Assembly: GCF_002575655.3 (NCBI RefSeq)
Contig: NC_053037.3
Coordinates: forward strand, 49,116,242-49,180,241
DNA from: Aegilops tauschii subsp. strangulata
Lineage: Eukaryota; Streptophyta; Magnoliopsida; Poales; Poaceae
Reading direction: 5' to 3'
Length of the DNA: 64,000 nucleotides
Shown here: piece after piece, positions 11,894-23,010 of the stretch
Layout: each line of letters begins with the position of its first letter
Numbering within the stretch: position 1 is the stretch's first letter
Position numbers and translations under genes: made by a program
Notes under the pieces: model-generated
The model's input: only the letters and a program-made list of their open reading frames with translations
Told to the model about the DNA's origin: nothing
Databases searched by the model: none

Positions 11894-12835
11894 TTGAGTG
11901 GCTACCTTAAGTAGCACACTAAGAGTTTCGCCTTCGAAGATCGGCGCGGCTGACTGGCTGAGTGTTATAATCAATCCAGCATCAAGGTAAATTCTGCCTT
12001 CCTGTTCCAGTCAATTCGAGAAATATGCAAACAAATGCCTGTCTGCATGCTCACGTAATTTTACTTATAAATCCTAGGGGCAATCTCCTCATCAGAACAT
12101 CTCTCCTTGAAGCTTCTGTTCTTACTGTGTACACTTCTGGGACGGGCTAAAGTGTTAAGTGGCGATGGGGAATCGACAAAAGAAGTTCATCGTTCAGATC
12201 TCCTTCAAGTTTTCTAGGTTATTCACCACCCTTTGCCACCTACCAGCCTTCTGACAGAACTTGATACGATTGATACATACTATGATTTCTCAAGCGGCAA
12301 TGCTTGGTCCCTTGGCATTGCTTTTGTACCAGCGATTGGCTGCAAGATGGCGACCTTTTATTTTGCACAATGCAGCGTCAATTTGTCATGTGATGGCTGG
12401 CTCGTAGTCTTCCTTTTTTAGGCCTGAAACATGTAATGATGTCCTCCAAAAGATTCATAAATTCTGAATACCGGGATCGTCTGGCTGTAACAATCAAATT
12501 GAAGCTAGAACACCAATGCTCATGGTATGAGACAAGTAGTTCACCGCATCGAGCAGAGCCGGAAAAATAAAATATATAGGGCATCGCTAGGCGTTGGCTG
12601 ATCGTCGCAGGGACCAGATCGGTCGCCTCCTGCACAGTACAACTGGTTTGCTGATAGCCGTTGGATCACCCTGCCGTTCTCTTCTTGCATCTCATCCAGC
12701 CCCCCAACTCACGTGACAAACGCCGAGCGGTAGCATGCTTGTAGTGTCGTTGCCCGTATCAACGTTTGCATGGGTTGCTGGTTCCTGCTGAACGTCTCAC
12801 CGGTCTCAGAATTGTGAATGGGCGTGCCGGCATAT
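11894..12835. other. PUS3 3' UTR and intergenic region
   Basis: Sequence after the PUS3 stop codon is the probable 3' UTR. A CAAG/GTAAAT donor-like site near 11987 suggests a possible 3' UTR intron. No domain-bearing ORF is present; small open frames on both strands (for example 12233-12421) match nothing I recognise. Confidence 0.4.
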
Positions 12836-12837
12836 GC

Positions 12838-12940
12838 TACCTTCGTCCGGGTTTATTAAGGACCCACTTGTATTTTCGGTCAAACTTTGACCATTCTTTT
12901 GAGTAACAGATTATGAAATATATGTAACGAAAAGTAAGAA
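12838..12940. repeat. Left end of a degenerate Stowaway-like MITE
   Basis: TACCTTCGTCCGGGTTTATT followed by GTCAAACTTTGACCA resembles the ends of a common Triticeae MITE group. The candidate opposite end is at 13598-13622 (ATAAATCTGGACGATGGGAGTA), giving imperfect inverted ends about 780 bp apart. The two ends could be one element with an insertion or two independent remnants. Confidence 0.4.
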
Positions 12941-13597
12941 GACGTGCTCGTCGTGGTCCGGACCCCTCCGTCCAATTCAAGGCACGTGAGGACGTAGAGG
13001 AGCAGGCATTGTCCGTGGACATGGCTGCGAGGTCTATGGAGGCCGTTAGCCGCGCCGTCTATGGTGGTGGTGCTTAGCCGGAGCTCTCTCTGTGGACAAA
13101 AATAGGGAAGGAGAAACCGCATGATCTCTAGCTCCGGTGAGACACGGCCGTCGCCTTGCTCTGCTCACGCCCTGGCTCTCCGGCTGGCGGGGCTTCAGTG
13201 GGTGCGGCTGCCGGCCCTCCCGCGCGTGGCAGTGGATCGAGGCGCCGGCCCTCCCGTGAGATAGAGAGCTTTCCTTTTCCTTTTTCTTTTCTTCGTATGA
13301 CAGATGGACCCCACACGACAGCAACGCTGACCGTCTCACCCAAACGTTATTCATTCCATGTTCAACCGCAAAAAAAAAAGTTATCCATGCCATGTGACCT
13401 TGACGGATGGGCCCCGATGTTAGCTTTTGTGGCAAAACGTGGTCAAACGTCATTTTTAGTGCTTTCAGCAAACAATTACTTAAAATCGATGTTTTTGGCA
13501 AACTTTTATGAAAATGGTGGTTTTCGGCACTAAGCGATGCAATTGTGGTGGTTTTCGACAATTTACTCATGAAACTTTAGTCAAAAGATGAGGTGGT

Positions 13598-13739
13598 TTG
13601 ATAAATCTGGACGATGGGAGTATATATACTCAAGAAAAATCTGCCGGAACCTACTCAACCCTATTTATTCTCAACAAAGAAAAAACACTCTACACACGGC
13701 CGCAAACCTCCCACCTCCCGTAAGCACCGGCGCACAGCG
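13598..13739 (+). promoter_or_regulatory. Core promoter and leader of the NOP5NT-like gene
   Basis: A TATATATA box at 13621-13628 lies about 112 bp upstream of the start codon. The leader that follows is A- and C-rich, without upstream ATGs in good context. The TATA box directly abuts the right end of the MITE-like sequence (GATGGGAGTATATATA), so the element end may supply part of the promoter. Confidence 0.45.
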
Positions 13740-15723
13740 ATGGGGCGAAAGGGCCGACGGCGGCCCCGGCGCGCTTCTCCGGCTAATCCGGCCTCGACGT
13801 CGACCTCGATGGGGCAAGGGCGCCGACAGCGACGCCGGCCTCCTCCTCCTCCTCCGGAGAGTTTGTATCTCAGGATAGGTGAGTCACTGCCCGACCACGT
13901 CCATCACTCGTGATCTCTCGCACGCCCAAAGGAAACCCTACCTTGTAACTGCACTGCACATGTAGTACGTAGATGTGGTGAGGAGGATCCTGCTTTTCTT
14001 GAGTTTGCTTGATTTGTCTATGCGCAGTTGCCGATTTGGGGGATAATTTGTTGATCATGGTGATGTTCGAGACCCCCTCTGGCTTCGCAGTATTCTATGC
14101 CGATGGGATCAGTCTCTACGAACCAGACGCCATGCAGGTGCGTGCTTTGTTCTTCTTCCTTGCGTCACTACTCATGTGCTTTGTTGATCTTGTTTTTTTT
14201 TCTCCATGCTCTTGTTGTCATTGACCTGCTTTTTTCTGGATCCTCACTCTCTCATGCAGAATTTATGGGGGAACTTCGTCACGGAAAATAGGGCAAACCA
14301 TGTTAGTTCCACCTTCGTTTTTCCCTTTCTATTGTTGTTTCTTAATGTTGCTTGTCACCAACTCACCAGAACTTGCATCGTCGTGCATGATTGACATTTT
14401 TGTCACTTGTTTGGCATTAAGGTGAGGATTCTGAACACAAGCTCATTGTTTAATTAACGTGCTCAAATGCATTTTCTAACCCGTAAGGCTACCCTGAAGA
14501 AATATGTCGGTGTGATGTTGGTGCATGTGTATGAGCCCAGGCATGGTATTACTAGCAAAGAAAAACCGCCACTCGTTTCTTTCTCCTGTTTGACAACCTT
14601 GTCCATATTCATTTCGTTATCAGATAGTTTGGCGAAAAGACTTCCAAGTATTTGCGGACAAGGCTGATGCCATTAACCTTGATGATGGTCTCAACAGTCA
14701 GCTTACTGACATGCTCTTGAAGTGGCATCAACCTGGGCAGAAATTGGCTGTTGGAAAGCCTGAATATAAAACAATCATTGAAGCAAGATTGGTAAGTGTA
14801 ATAAGCTCCCTTTTTTTTCTCCATTGGCTCAACAATTTCGAGCACCATTTTTCATGCGGCTTTGTTCAGGGAATACCCTGCCTGTTCGATGAACCTGTGA
14901 TGGAGGTGATGCGCGGCCTGAACTATCTCATGCATAGTTTTTTCCCTGAAGAGAAGTCAAAGCAAGCCGAGGGGGAATGTCTTCGGATGAGTCGAGGGCT
15001 GAGAATGCTCGTAGATCGATATGGCTTTGATGATGTCAAACTGGACAATGTGAGATCACCACTTTGCCTTCTCGTATGTCTGATATGAAAATGCTTAATG
15101 TTTTATCGCTCACAGGCCATGAACACACACTTTCTGAAAGTTTGTGCACTTTGTCGCTGACCAGAAGCTTCAACTGTAACAAGTTCGCCTAATTGATATG
15201 CATCGGTCATTGACGGAGCAAAGCTCTTTGTATCCAGGTTAACGAGTGCATTATTGAGACGGCATGCATGCTGAATGATTGTGATAGATGTTTGAAGTCA
15301 ATTGGTGAGAGCTGGCGCGGTGCCAGTGCCTTCCTCGAGGGGGTATCATCCATAAATTCCCAGGATTGGGACACGCTGAAAATGGCAACGGCCCTGAAGA
15401 TGGTGTGTTTCTCAGAAGAGAAGATTGTATTTGGCGATCCGCACGAGGTAAATCGTAGCATAATACTTTTGAGAATGTGTTGCATTTGATGGAAACTTGT
15501 CATTCATTCGAGTGAGTGGCTGAAGCTAGCCCAGATGTTTTCAGCGGATGAACTGTCGACGTTGGTGGCTGATGCGCATAAATATGAAGATTGTGGGATC
15601 CTTAAGGGAACTGTTGGGAGGTTCTATAATAGAACTGTGTTTATGTATGAATCTAGGGCTAAGGGTCAACGACGACTGTCAAGGAGGCTAAAGAGGCATA
15701 TGAAGAAGCTCAACAAGAAGTGA
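13740..15723 (+). CDS. NOP5NT-domain protein (NOP56/NOP58 N-terminal-like), lacking the C-terminal Nop domain
   Basis: Exons: 13740-13878, 14028-14137, 14260-14301, 14624-14791, 14870-15049, 15238-15447 and 15517-15723. Phases agree throughout, giving about 351 residues (345 if the last acceptor is before 15535). The first 40 residues are basic and proline-rich (GRKGRRRPRR, then a run of prolines). Residues of about 55-140 resemble the NOP5NT domain of NOP58: MVMFETPSGFAVFYADG, NLWGNFVTENRANHIVWRKD, KWHQPGQKLAVGKPEYKTI. The following VMEVMRGLNYLMHSFF, RGLRMLVDRYGFDDVKLDNV and ACMLNDCDRCLK segments match the start of the NOSIC/coiled-coil part. The region containing the GALIGARLI-type signature that binds box C/D snoRNA and 15.5K protein is absent. 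A different tail ends in a basic RRLSRRLKRHMKKLNKK, perhaps a nucleolar signal. It may bind a NOP56/58 partner or fibrillarin; that function is inference. Confidence 0.8.
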
Positions 15724-16007
15724 TCCTTGAGGAATCTGTAAGCAATTGCTCTGCTGCTGTAGCTGGTATAACGTACGTGAGGAATCCATGTGTGTTTTTT
15801 TTTAATATTTACCACTGGAAAATAGTATTGCAATCTGGCATGAGCGTTTCTGACTAGTACTTTATATGTGCAACCTTCAGTTTTTGTGTAGGCTATCCAT
15901 TTTACGGTTTCAATTATTAGTATACAATATATGATTCCTCTTCGGCGGCCATGTAATTCTTCAATCATTCATATATGTTGTCTTACTCGTACTGCAAAAA
16001 GTACTAC

Positions 16008-16114
16008 TACTCCCTCCGTTCGGAATTACTTGTCGCAGAAATGGATGTATCTAGACGTATTTTAGTTCTAGATACATCCATTTCCGAGACAAGTAATTCC
16101 GAACGGAGGGAGTA
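16008..16114. mobile_element. Stowaway MITE
   Basis: TACTCCCTCCGTTCGGAATT at the left and its mirror AATTCCGAACGGAGGGAGTA at the right bound a 107-bp near-perfect palindrome, TA included. It is related to the copy in PUS3 intron 8: both share TGGATGTATCTAGA and GTATTTTAGTTCTAGATACA. Confidence 0.95.
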
Positions 16115-17005
16115 CTTGTGAGGGCATGAACAGTACAAAGCGCCATTCTACCCCCGAGCTCAAATGCTCTTGATATAAATATAAAAAATAGAAACAAAAT
16201 AAAAAAAATCTGATTTTTTGTCAGTAAACATTGCATAGTTTTCTTACTGCGTTCAAATTATTGTGGTGAAATGACACTCGTGGATGCATTGGGAAAAAGA
16301 ATCAATGCTCCAAAATGCTTTCAGAAATAGTCTATTCGAAGAAGCATCAATTTCGTTTCTTTGCCCAGACCTCCACGATGTCATACCATCATGGCATCAT
16401 GGAAGTTACACGCAGATGAAACACTCATAATGTTTCTCGCAAAAAAAATCAGCTTTTTTAATTATTGTACTATTATTTTAAATGTTACTGTTCATCCGAG
16501 TGAATGTGCACCCGCAGAAACTCCAAGCCCGATGTTTATCTGAAAATGCGAAATAGTAGATCCATACATGGAGGGAGCCTATTATTTTTCCAAAAGGTAG
16601 AAACAACATTTTAAAGCTAAAAAAACTGATTTCCGTTTTGCACGGACTAAACAAAATATGCTATTACGGCTTGTTGGACTTGCAAGTCGGTCCCTTAATT
16701 TAAAGGTGGGGCAGGTAGCCAAAATAGGACTAAATTGCTAAAAACCACAACAATTGCGGTCTGTTTTTCAAAAAACACCACCCAACTAACAGTTTTGACG
16801 CAAAATCTGACATGGACCCGACTACAAGTGATGGCGTGGCATGGGGAAACTCAAATTGTTTGACTCAATTGTTAGGCGGGCGTAGGACCCACCTGTCATC
16901 ATCTCTCTCCCAGACCTTCTCCACCTACATCACACAACGTACGGCTACACCATCGCGTCTGTCTTCTCCACTTGCGTTGCTTCTTCAATTCGACACCTAT
17001 GCGCT
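16115..17005. other. AT-rich intergenic sequence, no gene recognised
   Basis: No conserved coding sequence is visible. The part at 16720-16800 (AAACCACAACAATTG) is an inverted relative of 13520-13550 (CAATTGTGGTGGTTTT), which suggests a shared dispersed repeat. Confidence 0.35.
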
Positions 17006-17957
17006 TGTAAGAGCAACTTTAGCAAGGGTGCAATCCTAGAGTCGTTCTTTTCTCTCGATGCCCGGCGGCTGCAACCCTAGCTGCCGCCAGGAGAGGTAAT
17101 CTTCCGGCATCGTCCTCCGGCAGTTCCCCTCCACCGACGACCTCGGTCATCGGTGGTGAGGCGGGCGACCGGATCCACGCGTGTGGAATGTTTTTAGGTC
17201 AACGTAGTCTAGGTTTATTAGGCAGTTCATCGTCTTGGCTTTGGCCACGACGATGGCGGCGCTGAATAAAGATTCTTTAGATCCTTCCCCGACGAGGCGA
17301 TCGGTCCTATGGTTGGGGATGGATTTGAAAACCGGTCTGTTCAAGCAAGGGTGGTGTGGCGGCGGCGTCATCCTCATGGTGGACCTGTGTCCTTGGGCTT
17401 CGCCGTTCCGACAACGTTTGCTCCAACGCCAACGCGAAGCTTGGGAGGTAGTCCAGGAGCGGATGTAGATTGTGGTCTACATCGACGACATCTGGAAGAT
17501 GGTGGATTATGTGCTGGGTTCGTGGTTCGTGGATGGCAGGTATGATTTCCTCCTCCGACGTCTTAGTTATGTGGGATGCAAGATATGGAGCTTGATGGCG
17601 TGTTCGGGGTGTTGCTCTGGTATGATTCGTTCAACGGTAATGGTTTCACTTTTGGCGAACCAACTTTGAGATCCGCAAAGCTGTATATCAGCGATGGAGC
17701 CGCGGAGCTCGGGTGAGAAGGTGATCCGTCATTTTTTCATTGGTGGCTGTTGTGGTGGTGCCGAAGGCAGTGACAGGCGTTGGTGTCAAGTTTAGAGGAT
17801 CCGTCGGTCTTGATTGTATTTTTCCTTCTTGGCTGATGTTCCTTTGTGTAAAGGCTAGCGTTTTGCTCTCTTTTCAGTTTTCTCAGGTCGGTGTGTATGT
17901 GACTTGTACCATGATCCTTATGATATAAATGAGACACGTATTACCATGCAAAAAAGA
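17006..17957 (+). mobile_element. Possible non-LTR retroposon-like remnant
   Basis: The stretch begins with TAAGAGCAACTTTAGCAAGG, contains short mutually shifted frames with no domain, and ends with GATATAAATGAGACACG, ACCATGCAAAAAAG and a short A-tail. The 3' A-tail and lack of introns suggest a retroposed sequence of the kind left by LINE machinery. No reverse transcriptase motif is present and boundaries are guesses. Confidence 0.3.
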
Positions 17958-17995
17958 GAAACTTTAGCAGAGTTGCCATATATGTGGTTGCCATA

Positions 17996-18487
17996 TTGTT
18001 GGGAAACGTAGCATGCAATTTCAAAAAATTTCCTACGCTCATGCAAGATCTATCTAGGAGATGCAAACGAGAGGGGGAGAGTGTGTCCATGTATCCTCGT
18101 AGATCAAAAGCGGAAGCGTTTGACAACGTGATTGATGTAGTCGAACTTCTTCTCGTTCCGACCGATCAAGCACCGAATGTACGGTACCTCCGAGTTCTGC
18201 ACACGTTCAGCTCGATGACGTCCCTCGAACTCTTGATCCAACAAAGTGTCGAGGGAGAGTTCCGTCAGCACGACGGCGTGGTGACGGTGATGGTGAAGTG
18301 ATCCGCGCAGGGCTTCACCTAAGCACTACGAAGATATGACCGGAGGCGTAAACTGTGGAGGGGGGCGCCGCATACGGCTAACAATTGTTGGTGTGTGTTC
18401 TAGCGGTGCCCCCTCATATATATAGGTTGGAGGGGAGCAGAGGCAGCCAAGGGGGCGCCCCAAGTAGGAGGAATCCTACTTGGGCAC
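17996..18487. mobile_element. Remnant of a dispersed Triticeae-type repeat
   Basis: The segment opens TTGGGAAACGTAGCATGCAA and contains GATCTATCTAGGAGATGCAA, ACCGAATGTACGGTACCTCC and a GC-rich end with TATATATAGG. I recognise this as a common interspersed sequence in wheat-group genomes but cannot name the family or find its ends. The 105-residue ORF across it has no recognisable domain. Confidence 0.4.
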
Positions 18488-18773
18488 TGAGGGAGTCCTG
18501 GATTAAGGGGTCCTCGGGCGTCCGGGCTATGTGACGTGGGCCGGACTAATGGGCCATGAAGATACAAGACAGAAGACTTCCTCCCGTGTCCGGATAGGAC
18601 TCCCCTTTGCGTGGATGGCAAGCTTGGCGTTCGGATGTGAAGATTCCTTTCTCTGTAAACTGACTCTGTATAACCCTAGGTCCCTTCGGTGTCTATATAA
18701 ACCGGAGGGTTTAGCCCGTAGAGGCAATCATAATCATCATACAGGCTAGACAACTAGGGTTTAGCCATTACGA
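18488..18773 (+). mobile_element. Truncated LTR of a retrotransposon
   Basis: The sequence begins TGAGGGAGTCCTGGATTAAG. It contains the plant LTR promoter features GTCTATATAAACCGGAGGGT (TATA) and a leader GGTTTAGCC, and stops at TTACGA where the CACTA end begins. The remaining part of the LTR is not found elsewhere in the window. Family placement in Ty3/Gypsy is from recollection of similar wheat LTRs and is uncertain. Confidence 0.5.
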
Positions 18774-19184
18774 CACTATAAAAAAATACACTTCCGTGAT
18801 GATACGTGTTTGTCATAGTAGGTCACGTTTTCTGTCATGCATGTACATCCATGACAAATTTATGACAGAATCAAGATAGTCATACCTGTGCTGTCGTACA
18901 AGTGTTCCATGACATTACCAAAATTATCATCACGGAAGTGTCCACTTCCATGACGATAAATCGCGCGTCACAGAAGTGCTTTCGTCAAGGGTGACCGACA
19001 CGTGGCATCCACCGTAACGGAACGCCGTTAAGCTACCGGGTCCGGTTTTGGATCCGATAACCCGTTAACAGCCCCGACCAATGGGGATTTTCCACATGTA
19101 AAATCATCATTGGCTGGAGGAAACACGTGTCGGCTCACCGTTGGGACAGATGTCATCCATTCATTGGACCCAAAGCGCCTATGA

Positions 19185-20095
19185 TACGTCGACACGTGGC
19201 ACGGCCCAACAGAGGCCCATATAGGTTAAAAAGGCCGGCCCAGTCAAAGGCCCATAGTACTTACTCAGGTACTAGTGGGCCGGCCCAATAACAGCCTGCT
19301 TAATAAAGGCCCATTTACGGCCCGAAGCCAGATCTGGCCCGTTAACTGTTCGCCAAATATTTGGGCTCATTTACGGCCTGAAGCCAGATCTGGCCCGTTA
19401 ATTGTTTGCCGAGTATTTGGGCCCAATTACAGCCCAGTGACTTTCGGCCTGTTAGAGGCCCGATGTAGACATGGGCCCATTTCAGCCCGGTGTGACTTTC
19501 GGCCTGGGAATGGCCCGTGCTGCCCATGGGCCATATATGGTCCAACGGGACATCGGGCCCACTAACGGCCCGTGATAAAGGTGGCAACAGTTAAGCCCAG
19601 CGTGACTTTGGGCCTGTTAAAGGCCTGTCGCATAATTCGGCCCGTTGATGTATGTACTAAGCTTTCGGCCTCTTAAAGGTCCATGATATCAGTGGGCCAA
19701 CTAAGGCCCGAGATATGTTTCGGCCTGGTAGCTGCCCGTGATATAACTGGGCCCAAAAAGGCCTAGTCTACATTTTAGCCTGCTGAAGGCCCGTCGACGA
19801 CTAGTGAAAATTGAGGCCCAATATGCATTTCGGCCTGCTAAAGGCCCATGGTTTCATCTGGGCCGTAACAGGCCAGTACAATATTCAGCCTGTTAATGGC
19901 CCAACGCTACCTGGGCCAAACTAAGCGTTGGGTCCACAAAAGGCCCAACTAAAATATAGGCCGGTGTAAGTTGTGGGCCTCGCGCAAAGTGTGAAGGCCC
20001 CAATCATTCGGGCCCAAGAAAGATGCAGGCCGACCCAATTGTGGCCCGCTAAACACTAGGCCCGTTAGAGGCGAATGTTTCGGCCCGGTCGACTA
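19185..20095. repeat. GGCCC-rich subterminal repeat array of the CACTA element
   Basis: Dozens of short units of the type GGCCCGTTAA / CGGCCTG, GGCCCATG or TGGGCC recur every 20-40 bp in both orientations. A longer near-perfect duplicate, GAAGCCAGATCTGGCCCGTT, is at 19324 and 19380. In CACTA elements such arrays are binding sites for the TNP1/TnpA protein. Confidence 0.75.
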
Positions 20096-20360
20096 CATCT
20101 GTTTTTTTTCAGATAGCGAATGATGGCAGTAACTAGTAGGAATTAAGAACAAACCTACTCTATACAATAAAGAAATTACGGCATAGTAACTAAGAATAAA
20201 CCTACACTATACAATAAAGGATTTATGGTATATTACATCCACTGGGCATCGAAGTTTGCCACCAGTGATCATAAAGCGCAACGAAGAAGCAGATTACAAA
20301 AACTGGGCACCATTGCAGCGTAACAAAATAATACTGAACCGAGACCACTTCCAAGACAGT

Positions 20361-23010
20361 TCAAGAAAGGTTAGCCTTGCGCGGGAACTGCTGCGCAAGC
20401 TGCTGAGCAAGGCTGTGAGACCGGCCTAGCATGTCGGTCATAGCTTCCAGGTGTAGCTGTTTAGCGATGAGGTTCTCATTGGTGTTCTCCGCAATCTTTC
20501 TTAGAGATAGGACTTCAAGTCGAAGTTGAGTTGCAGAATGCCTTTCTGCTAGAACTTGGGACTGAAGAAGTTGAACTGATTCAGACAACGAATTCTGTGA
20601 GCTTGTCTGACTGCTAGTCTCAAGTAACTTGAACACTGCATCAAGACAAGACTTTGGGGTTGTCTCGCTATCTTCAAGATGTTTTGCCTTCTTTGCTGCA
20701 ATATATGTTGGGTTTGTCTCACAGCCTTCAGCAGACTTGTGCATGCCATCGGGCATATCACCCTGAAACAAAGCAGAGAGATGACAGGTTTTGCACGTGT
20801 ATAAACAAAGATGATAACTGTGCTGTCAATCCCATCCAATTTCAAATTAGAAAATAAAGAGTAAGTTCAAAATATCAATAGCATAATTTGGCATTGTTCA
20901 TAATGCGGGGAGCTTCACCACACTACTGGATTACCATGTCAACATAACAAGCATAGATGAAGGGCAAATAAAATCATTGTATCTATTTTGGTTAATGTGC
21001 ATGGCATGTTGTTCATATCATCAGCCACATCAGTAAGATAAAACAGGAGATGACAAGGTGCAAACGTGGGCTGCTTCACCACACACTGGATTATAGATCC
21101 ACAAAAACAAGCATACATATAGGGAGTATTGAGTAATGTGCATGGTATGAATAAGGAATTTGGTTTTACAAGTAAAACTTAGAACTTACGGTTCTTGCGA
21201 ACATGCATTTTGGTAGAAACAACAAACTAAACAGCAGTAAACGATAGGGAGTATGAGCAAATTAAACACCAGTTGAGGATAAAGGCTTTAGAAGGACTGA
21301 CTTACATTAACAGTTAACACCGGCTTTATAATGCCCTTCTCCATGTCAAGGGAAGGATAACTCAAGAATTTCAGCACAGAATCTTCTTCATAAGCATTGC
21401 CTGTACTCTACATTTTGTAGAGAGTAATTATAGATATGATAATACTGGAAGGGATAGAGGATAATGAAGATAAGATGCAGATTGATGCTACATAATCAAC
21501 TACCAATCCCTGGAAGTACAAGCATTACAGGACAAAATGTACTGACAAGAGCAATGGGCTACACTTCTGCACTGGCATTGTCTGTGTATTCTACTTTTTG
21601 GTAAGATTAAATATAGATCTGATCTTTTTTAGTAAATGGTGGGCGAGGGAGATAAGATGCAGAATGCTACACAATGAACCAATCCCTCTTCCCATAATAC
21701 AAGAGTGTTTTGAACACTAGTGTACTGTACAAAACGTTCTTATATTATGGGACGGAGGGAGTAGCTGTTAATGTAAGTACAGTGATAGTACCTTACGCTA
21801 CAGCCGAGACCAATGCGTAACAAGATTATTCCAGTCACCGTCGGATAAATGTAGCACCGGAGACTTTACAGAAATTTCGTTTAGAGGCTTGCCATCGAAG
21901 TGCGCTTGCCTCAGGTAGGAACGATACTTCATCAACGAGTGCTTGAAAAGCGCAACCAACCCTTGCTCGTCTTCACAATCCAGTTTGGTCCTCGCCTATT
22001 TAAAAGAATGAAATCTTGTGTCTTCTGTCAGCAGAAACATATGCAGTAATGACCATGAATAACATTAGTACATTACTTATGCGTAAGTTGCGGAGGAAGA
22101 CTGGAAATTATTCTGTTCCTGCGGTATAATATTTCCATGAAGGAAAGATGCGCACAAAGTTCCTGACAACAATATAAGCTTTGTCTTCTAAACTGGGAAG
22201 AAATGGAACAGGGGTCCTATTTGCTGCAATTGGGGCTCTCTCTGGTTCGAAAAGGGATTTGGCAACTGAATTTGGTGTACTCTTTGCTGGAATGGGGGTT
22301 TTGCGTCGTAGAGCTGGTGCTATGTCAACTGGCATAATCATAATGTTTGCTGTAGTTGGGGTCTGCTGAGTTGGGGCATCATAAATGACCAGTGTAGTAG
22401 GGCTAGAGTCTGCTAGAGTTGGGGTGTTTTGTGGGTCAGGTGATATTGCAACTACACCTAATGGACTATTTGATTTATCAGGTGCCACTACCTTTTCCAA
22501 ATACTTTGCTTGTGCTCCTCCACGATCAGCAATCGCCCTCTTCCTTTTGAACGTCTGATACACAAGAACATCATTTGAATGGATAAATATGGTATGATGA
22601 TAGATGGAATATGTACTGAAAATGGATAGGCAGGGCGTATTCACATACACGATGTGTAAACTAAGCTAATGGCAGTTCAACAAAATAGAAGCAATGCAAA
22701 GCATCAGTTGCAAGATATGTGCGACAAATATAACCTTGGAAAGTTAGAGCAAGAACCTTGATGGGTGAATAAGATAGGGCATCTTCCTCTGACTCCTCCA
22801 CTAGGGAGCTACATTGACTTAGGTCTCCCTCTAGCTCAGAATCACTATTAGGATCATATTTTGAGCATGAATCTGTAGGCGGAGAGCGTTTGCATTGCAT
22901 TGCATCCAGACTTGATTTCAGTCCCTTAATGCCAAGTTTGACAGCCATGGCATTGTTCTGCTTTATTCTTTTCATGCGCGCAAGCTCATAATCATTATAA
23001 TGCTGTTCAG
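20361..23010 (-). CDS. CACTA-encoded TNP1/TnpA-like protein, spliced, probably degenerate
   Basis: Five coding blocks on the minus strand read in order: about 23010-22767 (YELARMKRIKQNNAMAVKLG, then a Ser/Glu-rich stretch), 22553-22161 (Pro/Thr-rich linker, then AYIVVRNFVRIFPSWKYY), 21996-21812 (LVALFKHSLMKYRSYLRQAH, then DGDWNNLVTHWSRL), 21412-21304, and 20763-20361 (coiled coil LLQSQVLAERHSATQLRLEV, ending FPRKANLS). The YE..R..RI..N....LG motif and the W..LV..W block are characteristic of plant En/Spm TNP1 / Transposase_24 proteins, which bind subterminal repeats and assist transposition. Exon borders are approximate. A MITE sits in the intron at 21.7 kb. Whether the frame is intact cannot be decided without transcripts. 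Confidence 0.55.
21683..21763. mobile_element. Small Stowaway-type MITE
   Basis: TCCCATAATACAAGAGTGTT pairs with its mirror TCTTATATTATGGGA and the right end is GGACGGAGGGAGTA. The left terminal repeat is eroded (AATCCCTCTTCCC). The 81-bp palindrome lies in an intron of the minus-strand CACTA gene. Confidence 0.8.

Larger units (their letters stand above)
18774..23010. mobile_element. CACTA (En/Spm) DNA transposon, left terminus and interior
   Basis: The terminus CACTATAAAAAAATACACTT starts at 18774 and is followed by inverted and direct copies of CTTCCGTGATGATA / TATCATCACGGAAG and CATGACAAATTTATGACAGA, typical subterminal structure of grass CACTA elements. The GGCCC-rich zone at 19180-20100 and the minus-strand TNP1-like gene belong to it. 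No matching right terminus (ending TAGTG) was found, so the true right boundary is unknown; the end given is the last part I can support. No DDE transposase was seen, so this copy is non-autonomous or truncated. Confidence 0.72.
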
